Assembly: GCF_003600895.1 (NCBI RefSeq)
Contig: NZ_QYRP01000002.1
Location: forward strand, 2,914,001-2,978,000
Direction: 5' to 3'
Source: Nocardioides cavernaquae
GTDB taxonomy: Bacteria > Actinomycetota > Actinomycetes > Propionibacteriales > Nocardioidaceae
Length of the DNA: 64,000 nt
Of the stretch, positions 17,501-25,684 are shown piece after piece; position 1 is the stretch's first letter; every line of letters begins with the position of its first letter. The notes beneath the pieces were generated by a model. It saw only the letters and a list, made by a program, of their open reading frames with translations. It searched no databases and was not told the DNA's origin. Made by a program: the position numbers and the translations under genes.

Positions 17501-20500
17501 CCCTGCAGCTCAGCTACACCGGCACCGGTACTTCGACTCGTCTGACGCAGGTTGACCTGCGTACCTGGGACCCCAAGCCGGGCACCGACGGCTCCCCCAC
17601 GGCAGCCGCGGGGATGGTCACGGTGCCTGTCGCGAAGTACTCCTACGACGCGAGCAACCGGTTGGCTTCGGTGTGGGATCCGCGCCTGGACTACGGCACC
17701 GGCGGCTCCTCCCACGTCGCCACCGGTTACGGCTACCAGACCATCGGTGGCCGTACCCAGCTCGCGTCGATCACCCCGGCAGGGGAGAAGACCTGGAACT
17801 TCACTCTCGACGGCACCACCGGCGTCTTTAAGGGAGCCACCCGGGAGCAAGACGCTGCGGTCGGCGGCACTGCCACCTGGGCGGTGAAGTACAACGTCGC
17901 GGTCTCCGGCGCCGGCCTGCCCGACCTCGCAGCAGATACTGCCAAGACCTGGGGCCAAAAGACCGTCCCCGCCACGGCCGCGGCGGTGTTCGGCCCCGAC
18001 GCCCCCGGCACGACCGATTACACCTACGCCAACCTGACGTACTTCACGTCCGCCGGCGTCACCACCAACACCGCCAACTACGGTTCCGGCGAGTGGCTGA
18101 TCGACACCATCGAGTACGACACACTCGACAACCCCGTCTGGTCCCTCTCCGCCGGTAACCGGGCGGCCCGACTCAAGGACAACTGGACTGGCAACCAGAT
18201 CCGCGCCTGGGGCGGCGACACGCGCACCTACAGCGCTGACGGCACCCGCGTCGAAACCGACACTTCCCCGATCGCTTGGCTCACCAAGAAGGACGGCACC
18301 GGGATCGTCGGTGGACGCGTCACGCGCTATGACTACGACGACGAAGCCCCTGCTGGCGACATGCCCGGACGCCCTGCCGAGTGGACCGCCGACAGTTGGC
18401 CGCGGCACAACGTCCTGATCAAGGCCACCACCACCGTCGATGACGGATGGGGGGTAGCGGCCCACGACCCCGAAACCACCTGGTACCGCTACCAGCCCGT
18501 CGTCACCGGCGACGGCAGCGGCTGGACCCTGGGCCAGCCGACCCGCGTCTCCACCTCGCTCGGCGCCGGCTGGTCCACCAACCTGACCCGCTTCGACACC
18601 CAGGGCCGCACCATCGAAACCCGCACCCCACAAGGCGTCGCCACCGTTGACGGCACCGCCAACGACGCACGATCCCGGATCACCTCGTACTACACCGCCG
18701 ACGCGACCGCCCCGGTCGCTGCGTGCCGCAACAAGCCCGAATGGATCGACGCCGTCTGCTCAGCGGGCCCTGCGGGTGGGACAGCGCCCACGACGACCAC
18801 GGAAGGGTTCGACTACCTCGGATTGCCCACGCGCGCAGTCGAGACGACCGGTTCCACCCAGAGGATCACCGTCACCAGTACCGACCAGGCAGGGCGCACG
18901 ACCAAGGTCGCGCTGACCACTGTGAACGCGCCGACGGGTCAGCAGGCAGTGCCCGACACGACCTTCTCATACGCGAATGCGACCGGCCGCCTGACCGGCA
19001 CCACGGCTGGCGGAAGCACCGCGTCAACGACCTCTGATAGCTGGGGACGCATCGTCACTCAGACCGATGGAGCTGGCAACACCGCGACCAGCACCTACAA
19101 CGCCGCCGGCCGCCCAGCGACATTCAATGACGGCAAGGGCACCTACACCTACACCTGGAACGGCACCGACGCCAACGGCAAGACCGAACGCCGCGGCCTG
19201 CTCACCGCTGTCAACGTCGGCCTTCCTGGCGGCCCGAGCGAGTTCAAGACCGGGTACGACCAAGCCGGCGCAGCCACCACGCTCGTCTACCCAAACGGGG
19301 TCTACCGCGCCACAACCTACGACGCCCTCGGCAACGAGGCCACCCGGGCGTACAACAAGGCCGACGGCACGAGCCTCCTGACCTGGCAGCAGTTCTTCGA
19401 CCGCGACGGTCGCGTCCGCGCCAACCAGACGGTCGGGGTGACCCTCGAAAACTACGAATTCGACGGCCGAGGCCGACTGACCAAGGTCAAGGACAACGTC
19501 TGGGGCCAGTGCACCACCAGGGTCTACGACTTCAGCCTCGACTCCAACCGCAACAGCCTCACCAGCTACGCACCCGCAGCCGACGGCACCTGCTCCACCA
19601 CAACCACCCCCACCGTCACCAACGGCACCTACGACGGTGACGACCGCAAAACCAATACCGGCTACGTCCACGACGCTCTCGGCCGGACGACCACCCTCCC
19701 GTCCGCGGACACCGACAAGCCCTCCGACGGCAACGTCACCGCGACGTACTACGCCAACGACCTCGTCGCAGGCCTCAACCGTCCCGGTGCCGCAGGCGGC
19801 GCGCAAGCCAAGACCTGGGGACTGGACGCACTCGGTCGCCTCGCTTCGATGTCCTCGACCACTGGTGGTGTCGAGCTCCGCAAGACCACCAGCCACTACG
19901 ACGACAGCAGCGACTCCCCGGCCTGGATCAGTGAAGACACCCGCCCCAACGCACAGACCGCCTGGACAACGAACTGGACCCGCAACGTCCTCGACCCCAC
20001 CGGCGCGCTCGGGCTCATCCAATCCTCCGACGGCACCAGCCGCATCCAGCTCGTCAACCCCCACGGCGACATCGTCTCCACCCTCAACAACGCCCCCACG
20101 ATCATCGGCCTCGAGAACTACAACGAAGCCACCGAATACGGCGCACCCCGAACCCAGTTCCCCGCCCTCGGGCAGGCCTACACGTGGCTCGGATCACATC
20201 GCCGCTCCGGCGACGCCCTCGCCGGCCTCACCCTCATGGGCGTCCGCCTCTACGACCCTGCGTCGGGTCGATTTCTCAGTAGTGACCCCGTCTATGGTGG
20301 AAACGACAACGCGTATGCCTACCCGGCCGACCCAATTAACCAATTCGATACGACAGGCAAATGGTGTCGCTTCCAGGTAGGAACAACTTGTACGCGTTAT
20401 GCCAAGGGTCCGTCCGGCCAGTCCATTCCAGTTCGCCATTGGGTTCGCGAGAAAGTTTGGAACAAGCACAATATTTCTTGGGAAACGATGAAGTTTGTCA

Positions 20501-20751
20501 TTCGAAACATGTACTACCTGTTCCCCGGCGCAAATGGACGCGATAACTACGGGACCCAATTGCACCAAGTATCTTGCAGATGGATCGGGCGTTTCGCGAA
20601 ACACTGCGAGCGCACAGGGGTCACCATGATGGTCAGAACGGTAATCGACTGGGGTGACAGTTCTGACGGGAAGACAATGGGGGTAGTGACAATGTATTGC
20701 CGCCGTGCGGGAACCGATCGCTGCCCTGACTGGGTGAACAACCTCGAATGA
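14551..20751 (+). CDS. RHS/YD-repeat polymorphic toxin, secreted
   Basis: A protein of about 2066 aa. The GTG at 14551 is chosen because it gives a Sec signal (SPVVSTALVIGACQVLASS ending ATAAPA) with a GGGGG about 8 nt upstream. Residues about 290-466 are a DNRLRE beta domain, then an Ig/fibronectin-like region. Residues about 790-1900 are YD repeats (for example YDALGNEATRAYN) forming the RHS cocoon. The core ends at the hallmark YDPASGRFLSSDPV near 1903-1915. The last about 130 residues (KWCRFQVG to VNNLE) are a variable C-terminus with six Cys and visibly AT-richer codons, as expected of a swapped toxin module. The toxin type is not recognised. The stop overlaps the candidate immunity start. 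Confidence 0.88.
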   Translation: MLVRFSGAVRAISPVVSTALVIGACQVLASSASPATAAPAAVAIVADRGDPVSAMSTARAQGKRVEDLSQRTPSTATYATPSGSWITEAYSGLVRSKVDEDKWVDIDPSINSAGKGFEPKAVPFDVLFSEGQDKKLATVSADGGAALSVQWPNTLPTAEPKGDTLTFPKAAGGSDLVVTSRPDGFNFSVKLDQAPAAGAAPLKYQVPLHLDKGRFRIHDDGSFEVLQDGHVVAAMTPPLMWDTAKDAERVPVAATVEGEGGDRVLVLRPDMAWLTDPARVAPITVDPTLTLTSTGDTWVESFLNPPSHEISPELQVGSNSLGLNVARSYANFDISGLTSKPGAVVSSASLQLSNFETGSCAGTAIRVSQVTSSWSVPNITYSNQPTTTATGSATSTQSFGASGCGTEGTVSFDAKAIVQAWQGGAANYGVQIKADNESANTGWRKYRSLENGDTAKAPKLSITYNTPPAVPSYNLVTPAGAVGSTFYTRETKPTFTTTPTDPDGDQVTAELRIQQGGSTVQSWTSGQVASGAGLSHALATALHEGAYAASWRVSDGSLTSAWSPDQAFNVDVTAPATPVMSCTNYPNNSWQDPRPAATTTCTVTASADSQWAAVHDGHEWINVPPLNNNTTSFSFSVPTDSTFGFWVVASDAAGNWATSTYTFGVGDGGFYSPENGAQFAGPLQVNAGAPSGAYAAVLNWRTAGTTTWTQATQVKKAGANWTGGVDTSGAISRTGDLIWQADAETGITSPATLEIQACFTYWTAPTQRCGKTRQVTLVQHAFGGSYPTTEVGPASVALMTGEYQTSSTDVTVPGYRDTLSIGRTFQSLGAPVTAAESVFGPGWIANLQGPSWGFASGQVVDTTATDGTIQLLDPSGAASVYKLAGPAAQAVGVYTGQGPTAGDNAKLELKGGTPKTLELTEADGVITTWTNVAGTNKWNVTTVVDPSAAPATTFSYNGDYVTGIYSAPPGVTCNATTQSRGCRALQLSYTGTGTSTRLTQVDLRTWDPKPGTDGSPTAAAGMVTVPVAKYSYDASNRLASVWDPRLDYGTGGSSHVATGYGYQTIGGRTQLASITPAGEKTWNFTLDGTTGVFKGATREQDAAVGGTATWAVKYNVAVSGAGLPDLAADTAKTWGQKTVPATAAAVFGPDAPGTTDYTYANLTYFTSAGVTTNTANYGSGEWLIDTIEYDTLDNPVWSLSAGNRAARLKDNWTGNQIRAWGGDTRTYSADGTRVETDTSPIAWLTKKDGTGIVGGRVTRYDYDDEAPAGDMPGRPAEWTADSWPRHNVLIKATTTVDDGWGVAAHDPETTWYRYQPVVTGDGSGWTLGQPTRVSTSLGAGWSTNLTRFDTQGRTIETRTPQGVATVDGTANDARSRITSYYTADATAPVAACRNKPEWIDAVCSAGPAGGTAPTTTTEGFDYLGLPTRAVETTGSTQRITVTSTDQAGRTTKVALTTVNAPTGQQAVPDTTFSYANATGRLTGTTAGGSTASTTSDSWGRIVTQTDGAGNTATSTYNAAGRPATFNDGKGTYTYTWNGTDANGKTERRGLLTAVNVGLPGGPSEFKTGYDQAGAATTLVYPNGVYRATTYDALGNEATRAYNKADGTSLLTWQQFFDRDGRVRANQTVGVTLENYEFDGRGRLTKVKDNVWGQCTTRVYDFSLDSNRNSLTSYAPAADGTCSTTTTPTVTNGTYDGDDRKTNTGYVHDALGRTTTLPSADTDKPSDGNVTATYYANDLVAGLNRPGAAGGAQAKTWGLDALGRLASMSSTTGGVELRKTTSHYDDSSDSPAWISEDTRPNAQTAWTTNWTRNVLDPTGALGLIQSSDGTSRIQLVNPHGDIVSTLNNAPTIIGLENYNEATEYGAPRTQFPALGQAYTWLGSHRRSGDALAGLTLMGVRLYDPASGRFLSSDPVYGGNDNAYAYPADPINQFDTTGKWCRFQVGTTCTRYAKGPSGQSIPVRHWVREKVWNKHNISWETMKFVIRNMYYLFPGANGRDNYGTQLHQVSCRWIGRFAKHCERTGVTMMVRTVIDWGDSSDGKTMGVVTMYCRRAGTDRCPDWVNNLE

Positions 20752-21164
20752 TTGAGCGATGGAGGGGGGGGAATGGACCAGAACTTCAGCTATCCCTTGA
20801 AGGGTGGATGGTGGAAGATGGCACCTTTCCGGCGCCCAGGACGGGAGGTCAGCTTTCCGGAATACTCCTATGCCTGGAGACGGCAGGTGGACCGTCCGTG
20901 GAGATTGCTGGTGTCAAGTATTCGTTGACTCCCTACCTTTGGGTTTGTGAAATTCGGGGTCTCCCGGCCGTGGCCAGGCTCGACAAATACTCACAGCCGG
21001 GAGATTCCGTCAATGTGGCGGGTATCACCATTCTTCCGGCCGACTATTTCGGGCCGAATCTCGGCGCGCCTACCGTAACTGCACATGTATTGAGTGTGCG
21101 CCCGAGTTCTGTTGACGAACCACCACTTGAGTACGCGGTTGGCGCAGTCGTCCGCGTTGAATGA
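20748..21164 (+). CDS. Candidate immunity protein for the RHS C-terminal toxin
   Basis: A 138-aa (or shorter, from a Met at residue 21) soluble protein, acidic and rich in beta-type residues (GGQLSGILLCLE, GVKYSLTPYLWVCEI). Its ATG overlaps the RHS stop as ATGA. Codon use is AT-richer, like the toxin tail. No family is recognised. Immunity is inferred from position directly after a polymorphic toxin. The sequence GGAGGGGGGG nearby faces an ATG in another frame (20773) whose ORF ends after 51 codons; that competing reading lowers confidence in the exact start. Confidence 0.6.
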   Translation: MIERWRGGNGPELQLSLEGWMVEDGTFPAPRTGGQLSGILLCLETAGGPSVEIAGVKYSLTPYLWVCEIRGLPAVARLDKYSQPGDSVNVAGITILPADYFGPNLGAPTVTAHVLSVRPSSVDEPPLEYAVGAVVRVE

Positions 21165-21191
21165 CGCGCGACAAGCCTAACTGGCCGCCTG

Positions 21192-21830
21192 ATGGCGCTG
21201 ACCGAAAGGATCCGAAACGACGTGCTGGTCTGGAACTGAGTCGACAAGGAAATCCTCGAGAGCGTCGAGCCTGGCCGACAGTGCCAATATCGCGTCGCGG
21301 ATCCGGCAGCCTTCGATCCTGAAACGTTCAGCTGCTCGGCTGCAGGGGCTGAGGACTCTGGCGTCTTCGCGCCCCCCGTCCGGAAAACTCCAACGCTGGG
21401 TGCGCCGACGGAGTTGCCCGCGATCGCTTCGCTCATGACAGTTGGATGTACAACAACGGCGCTGTGCACCACGAATATCGTCTCGCGGGACCTGCGAACG
21501 CCGACGCTGCAAACCCCGGAGGCTCTCGCAGCCGATCCACGGTCGCTGGTGGTGCACCCGGCGACGTACCTGACCGTGAGCTTCAATCCCGGGGTGGACA
21601 AGTTCGACGTCCCGACCGATCCCGCTTACAGCAATATTGCGACTGTTGATGTCAACGGCGTCATGGGCAAACTGACGGCTTCGACGAACGGCCCAGGCGT
21701 GATTCGCCGTGACTGGGTCGACGTGACTGGGACTTACCAGGTGGTGATGGTTGACCGACTCCAGACTTCAGACGGCCAAGTGGCCTTTTCGGCGCAGCAG
21801 ATCCTTGCCGTGGGCCGCAGCGTCAGGTGA
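21192..21830 (+). pseudogene. Uncharacterised ORF interrupted by an in-frame TGA
   Basis: From an ATG at 21192 the frame reads 15 codons, hits TGA at 21237-21239, then stays open to 21830. The open part (about 197 codons, or 138 aa from a TTG at 21414) has protein-like composition (ATYLTVSFNPGVDKFDVP, RRDWVDVTGTYQVVMVD) but no recognised family. No good start codon or ribosome site lies after the stop, so it may be the remains of a gene, perhaps an orphan toxin or immunity module. Its 3' end overlaps the convergent recombinase gene by 8 nt. A genuine gene starting at 21414 remains possible. Confidence 0.4.
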
Positions 21831-23310
21831 CTTCGGGCGGGCGGCGCCCCGGTGCGCCCACGGACTTGATGGAGGCGATGTACTCCGAATAGACCGCGGC
21901 AGAACCGATTGCGTGACGTTCGATCGTGGTCGTGCTGTACCCCAGTGCGTCGGCGACGATCGGGACCGGTCCGAGCTTGGTGAGCTCGTGCAGCGTGCCG
22001 AGTCGCGCGGCACGCGTGGCGAAGAGTGCTTTGAGGCTGATGCGGAGGCTTGAGCCGGTGATATGCCGGCCGGGGGAGTAGCCCCGAAAGACCCAGTTGT
22101 CCCTTGGATGGGCAGCGGTCAGCACCGGAGCGGCGGCGAGTTCTCGGAACGGTCCGTCTAAGGGGGAGGGGAGTGCGAATGTCGTCTTGCCGAGGCTGAC
22201 GGTGACGACCTCATTCACGATGGCGATGTCGCCCCAGGTCAGTTTGATGACGTCCTCGATCTGTTGGGCGAAGACGATGACGAGAATCGCAGCCGCGCGA
22301 TCGCGCGCGCTCAGCTCATTGGTGTGGACGACGCGCTCGACGGCGTCGTCCTGCGCCGGCTTCGAGAACTTGGGGCTGGTTCCGCGGCGATGCGCAGGTA
22401 CCTGAAGGTCAGGTCGGACCAGGCGCGACTTGACGGCCCAGGGCAGGAACCGGTCGAGGAACTTGCGGGTGCTCGGTCCGTCGGCAATCCAGGCGTCGAC
22501 GTGCTCCTGTGCGATCTCGTCGAGCCGGAGCGTGTGGTCGTCGAGCCAGTTGAGGAACTCGATCGCGACAGTGACGCTCTGCTTGGACCGTAGGTAGGTG
22601 CCGTCTGGGACGCTCGTCATCTCGTTCATCCGGCGTTGGTGGTACCAGCGGACGTAGCGGCGGATCACGTCGCGGTGTTCGTCGCTCTGCAGTCGGGCGA
22701 GTGCGGCGGCAGCCCATTGGCCGTATCGAATCGCGCGCTCGTCCCGCGCGGGCAGGACGTCGTGCTCGACCATGAGCCCTCGGACGTAGCTCCGGGTGCG
22801 GTCGACACCCGGCAGATCGTCGAGGGCCTCGTGGCTGATGGACGGTGCGGCAGCAAGCGCGCGGAGGAATCCGTCGACGTGCCCCTGTTGGATCCAGGTC
22901 ACGCCGCTGTTTGCGCGCTTCATCGCCTTCAGCGCATCGGCAAGTGGGGCCAGTTCGGGCCGGACGCCACCTGTCTCTGGGTGTGCAAGAACATTGTCGA
23001 CCCGAAGGGCGAGTTCGCAGTGCCAGCAGCGATCGCCGCGGTAGAGCTCGTCTTCGCGGCCGCAGGTCGCGCAGTCGACGTTCAGCTTGACTCCCGAACA
23101 CGGCCGACACGCCGGGGCGTTGTCGAGCCGACCGGGCAGCACGCCTTCGTGGCCGCAGGCGCACGTTCCGCGTGTGCGCTTGGCCTGCTGGTAGCAGTAG
23201 CCGCAGATGTCACCGTCGGGCCACTTGGCCGAAACGGGGTAGTGGCCCTTGCAGCGGGCGCAGGGGAGTGGCCACCGTTCGGGGTTGCCCGGCTTACGTG
23301 GCCTAGCCAT
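21823..23310 (-). CDS. Zinc-ribbon tyrosine-recombinase-like protein (degenerate), third gene of mobile element
   Basis: A 495-aa protein. The first about 100 residues hold several CxxC pairs (CARCKG, CGYC, CRPC, CATCG, CWHC), suggesting zinc ribbons. Residues about 115-300 resemble the SAM-like and core-binding parts of recombinases. The C-terminal part follows the tyrosine-recombinase layout: FAQQIEDVIKLTWGDI sits where the box I Arg is expected but has no Arg there, ALGYS replaces LGHS, and VYSEY could supply a Tyr. It is probably an accessory subunit rather than a full catalyst (inference). It overlaps the HTH gene by 8 nt and is last in the three-gene operon. Confidence 0.7.
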   Translation of the reverse strand: MARPRKPGNPERWPLPCARCKGHYPVSAKWPDGDICGYCYQQAKRTRGTCACGHEGVLPGRLDNAPACRPCSGVKLNVDCATCGREDELYRGDRCWHCELALRVDNVLAHPETGGVRPELAPLADALKAMKRANSGVTWIQQGHVDGFLRALAAAPSISHEALDDLPGVDRTRSYVRGLMVEHDVLPARDERAIRYGQWAAAALARLQSDEHRDVIRRYVRWYHQRRMNEMTSVPDGTYLRSKQSVTVAIEFLNWLDDHTLRLDEIAQEHVDAWIADGPSTRKFLDRFLPWAVKSRLVRPDLQVPAHRRGTSPKFSKPAQDDAVERVVHTNELSARDRAAAILVIVFAQQIEDVIKLTWGDIAIVNEVVTVSLGKTTFALPSPLDGPFRELAAAPVLTAAHPRDNWVFRGYSPGRHITGSSLRISLKALFATRAARLGTLHELTKLGPVPIVADALGYSTTTIERHAIGSAAVYSEYIASIKSVGAPGRRPPEVT

Positions 23311-23656
23311 CCTCGTGGTCCGGAACGATCCGCACCCGACGCGCGATTGGATTGCCCGGCTGGACGCCGAGGTCCTCAGGCCGTCGAGGAGCGTTCGCCG
23401 TCTTCGCGGCCCGAACCTCGACGACGACCTCGAGCAACTCGCCGATCTCGCAATCGAGGATGTCGCACAGCGCAGCGATCGTGCGCCCGGAAAAGCGCTC
23501 CGGTGTTCCGGTCACCAGTCGATAGACCTGGCTCTCGGAGAGGTTGATGCCGCGCGACCGAAGCAGCGGAAGGAGTTCGGTGCTCTTCCACAGACCGCGT
23601 TGCGCCATGAGGGTGCGCAGGTTCCAGCGATAGCCCATGCGGCGTTGCTCAGCCAT
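23303..23656 (-). CDS. Cro/C1-type HTH regulator, second gene of mobile element
   Basis: A 117-aa protein. Residues about 14-75 match a short Cro/C1-type HTH (LSESQVYRLVTGTPERFSGRTIAALCDIL, then CEIGELLEV). The C-terminal 35 residues are charged and likely unstructured. It overlaps the integrase stop by 8 nt and the next start by 8 nt, so all three are translated together. It may control element transposition, for example through the inverted repeat at 24800-24816 upstream of the operon (inference). Confidence 0.8.
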   Translation of the reverse strand: MAEQRRMGYRWNLRTLMAQRGLWKSTELLPLLRSRGINLSESQVYRLVTGTPERFSGRTIAALCDILDCEIGELLEVVVEVRAAKTANAPRRPEDLGVQPGNPIARRVRIVPDHEDG

Positions 23657-24776
23657 CTGTCCGTGCCTCCTCAGGTCGAGCGATCCGTCGGGCGATCATC
23701 TTCTGGATCGTCTTCTGCTTGAAGTCATCCCCGACAGAGGTGTAGACGCTGGTCACCGAAGCGTAGGCGTGCCCAGCCTGGGTCTGGACGAACGCCGGGT
23801 CGTAGCCAGCTTCGATCAGGTGGGTGATGTAGGAGTGCCGCAGGCAGTGCAGCCCGAGCTCCTTGGGGAGTCCGACCGCGTCGCGAGCCGCAGCGAAGGA
23901 GTCACCAAGGCTCCCGAGAGTGATCCGGTCAGCACGTTCACTGGGCCACAGCGCCGCCGATCGCTCAGCAGTGGGGAAGAGGCCGCGGCCGCCTTCATGA
24001 ATCCAGAACTTGAGCAGGTCCACGACCCACTCGAACTCGGGAACCGTAAGCACAGTGCGCCGCCGCGGACCAGATCCGGCCGTGCCCTTGGCCCACCGGA
24101 TCGTCACCGCGCCGAACTCGCCGTACGCAGGCACGTGCGGGTTCGGACCGAAGTCGTGCACGTCGAGCATCGAGACTTCACGTCGCCGCAGGCCGTACGC
24201 GTAACAGAGCTTGAAGGCGATCGAGTCGCGCAGTGCGGGCAGCCACCGCTTCGATCCGGCGGCGTGCTCGCGGTCTACCAGGTCGTCCATGTAGTCGAAG
24301 ATGCTCTGCAGCTCCTTCTGCGTGAACGCCCGGCGGCCAGGCGGCACAGCGTCATCGGTCGTGTGCCTCGGGGTGTTCCACTCAAAGGAAATCTGGGCAG
24401 GAACGTCGCCAAACGTCTTCTCACAGAACTCAATCCACCCGTAGGTCGGTGAAGAAACGTACGAGCAGAACATCGCGATCGCGTTGCTGTCGCTTCGAAG
24501 CGTGTTCAGGCTGATCGGCTTGGCACCGGACCGTCGCTCAGCCATGTAGTCGTCGAGATCGACGGCCTGCCATGTCCACGGAAACTTGCCGCCGAACACC
24601 TGAAAGCGGCGCAGCGTCCCGCAGCGGCCCTCGATGGTCTGGGTCGTGAGGCCGCGGGCGAGCATCTGCGCCTTCCAGCCGTCGAGCATCGCGTCGAACA
24701 CACGGTCATCGGCACGGAACAGGCCAACTTCGCCGTCACGAAGGACCCGAGGAACAAACCCAGGAATACCTTGCAT
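23649..24776 (-). CDS. Tyrosine recombinase/integrase, first gene of mobile element
   Basis: A 375-aa phage-integrase-family recombinase. It has an N-terminal core-binding domain (RGLTTQTIEGRCGTLRRF) and the catalytic domain with box I Arg (CYAYGLRRREVSMLDV), box II (HCLRHSYITHLIEAG), QAGHAYASVTSV, and the Tyr nucleophile in SVYTSVGDD. All catalytic positions look intact, so it should cut and rejoin DNA. The start at 24776 (MQGIPGFVPRV) is preferred; a Met at 24806 lies inside the upstream inverted repeat. The order recombinase-HTH-second recombinase recalls Tn554-type multi-recombinase transposons but is not identical. Confidence 0.85.
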   Translation of the reverse strand: MQGIPGFVPRVLRDGEVGLFRADDRVFDAMLDGWKAQMLARGLTTQTIEGRCGTLRRFQVFGGKFPWTWQAVDLDDYMAERRSGAKPISLNTLRSDSNAIAMFCSYVSSPTYGWIEFCEKTFGDVPAQISFEWNTPRHTTDDAVPPGRRAFTQKELQSIFDYMDDLVDREHAAGSKRWLPALRDSIAFKLCYAYGLRRREVSMLDVHDFGPNPHVPAYGEFGAVTIRWAKGTAGSGPRRRTVLTVPEFEWVVDLLKFWIHEGGRGLFPTAERSAALWPSERADRITLGSLGDSFAAARDAVGLPKELGLHCLRHSYITHLIEAGYDPAFVQTQAGHAYASVTSVYTSVGDDFKQKTIQKMIARRIARPEEARTDG

Positions 24777-24799
24777 CCCGCACCTAGCGTCCGTGGAAA

Positions 24800-24816
24800 C
24801 CTGCATCTAATGCAGG
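24800..24816. repeat. Inverted repeat upstream of the integrase operon
   Basis: Perfect 7-bp arms CCTGCAT and ATGCAGG around CTA. It lies 24 nt before the chosen integrase start, so it could be an operator for the element's HTH protein or part of a recombinase-binding site. Confidence 0.55.
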
Positions 24817-24921
24817 AAACATACGCCGACCTGCAGCAACAACGGAAGAGGCGACGTGTACTCGGTGTGCACCGATGCCTCAAAACCACGGATGACCTGC
24901 GAGAACACACGCGACCACCGG

Positions 24922-24955
24922 AACGGGAGTTCCCGCATCTGTTTCAACTCCCGTT
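24922..24955 (+). terminator. Hairpin followed by T-run (terminator or element-end repeat)
   Basis: Arms AACGGGAGTT and AACTCCCGTT, perfectly complementary, with a 14-nt loop, then GTTTTTG. On the plus strand this is a Rho-independent-type terminator, but no plus-strand gene precedes it, so it may instead be a structural end of the recombinase element. Confidence 0.45.
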
Positions 24956-24967
24956 GTTTTTGTGCCG

Positions 24968-24984
24968 ATAATGGACATTATGTC
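24968..24984. repeat. Nested palindrome, candidate recombination site
   Basis: Two overlapping dyads: ATAATG-GA-CATTAT (24968-24981) and GACAT-T-ATGTC (24974-24984). Short nested dyads are typical of tyrosine-recombinase core sites. It lies where the AT-rich element gives way to chromosomal sequence. No matching copy was found by eye at the left side. Confidence 0.45.
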
Positions 24985-25137
24985 AGTCACAACGTGGATC
25001 TACGCCCTCCTACTGACCGGCTCGAGAACCCGCGTCCGGAGGCCTGATCGAGCACGAGCGCCCCACTGCATGCGCGATGATCGAAGACGAGCGACCCAGC
25101 CAGCCGCCTCAGCGGCGAACGAGACAGGAGAACCGGC

Positions 25138-25668
25138 ATGCGAACAACCCGACGTCTTCGCGCCGCCAGTGTCGTCGTACTCGTTCTCGTCAGCGCGAGC
25201 TGCGGGACCGACGACAACGGCGCCGAGCGCGGCAGCACTCCGACATCACAGTCTCCGTCGACGTCGAAGTCCGGGGTGACCGAGACTCCGGGCTCGGACG
25301 CGCCCACGACGAGCGGCACGACGATCACCACAGCGACCAGCGAGTTCGGTGACGTGCTCTGGGGGCCGGACCGGCAGGTCGTCTACATCTGGGAGAAGGA
25401 ACCGTCAGGCACAGCCGAGTGCTACGACGACTGCGCTGTCGCCTGGCCCCCGGTGCTGACAACGGGTGACCCGGTCGCTGCCGGCGCGGTGAACGCAGAA
25501 CTGCTCGGCACCACCACGCGGCGGGACGGCTCCATGCAGGTCACGTACAACGGCCACCCGCTCTACTACTACGCGCACGAGGGTCCCGGCGAGGTCAAGT
25601 GCCACGACATCTCCACGCATGGAGGGTTGTGGTGGGTCATCACGCCGGCCGGCGAGCGAGCCGAGTGA
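25138..25668 (+). CDS. Lipoprotein of the secreted-repeat (PF03640/COG4315) family
   Basis: A 176-aa lipoprotein: signal RLRAASVVVLVLVSASCG with lipobox Cys, a Ser/Thr-rich linker to about residue 70, then two copies of the family module (VVYIWEKE...CYDDCAVAWPPVLT; YNGHPLYYYAHEGPGEVKC...GLWWVITP). These proteins are cell-surface lipoproteins of unclear role. A strong AGGAG precedes the ATG. It is followed after 16 nt by a second lipoprotein gene. It is the first normal chromosomal gene after the mobile element. Confidence 0.85.
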   Translation: MRTTRRLRAASVVVLVLVSASCGTDDNGAERGSTPTSQSPSTSKSGVTETPGSDAPTTSGTTITTATSEFGDVLWGPDRQVVYIWEKEPSGTAECYDDCAVAWPPVLTTGDPVAAGAVNAELLGTTTRRDGSMQVTYNGHPLYYYAHEGPGEVKCHDISTHGGLWWVITPAGERAE

Positions 25669-25684
25669 CCGCTACAGTCGGCGC

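Larger units (their letters stand above)
24817..25137. other. Non-coding, AT-richer end of the mobile element
   Basis: About 320 nt with no credible gene. It contains a 10-bp inverted repeat at 24922-24955 and a nested palindrome at 24968-24984, listed separately. From about 24990 rightwards base composition and codon-like texture return to the GC-rich background, so the right boundary of the element is probably near 24985 (inference). The ribosome site AGGAG of the next gene is at its right edge. Confidence 0.5.

Noticed and set aside
16920..20260. CRISPR or tandem DNA repeat in the RHS region
   Set aside because: The repetition is at protein level (YD repeats) and diverged in DNA; there are no spacers.
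20773..20928. Alternative immunity ORF with a strong ribosome site
   Set aside because: It ends after 51 codons with unlikely composition; the frame overlapping the RHS stop is longer and more protein-like.
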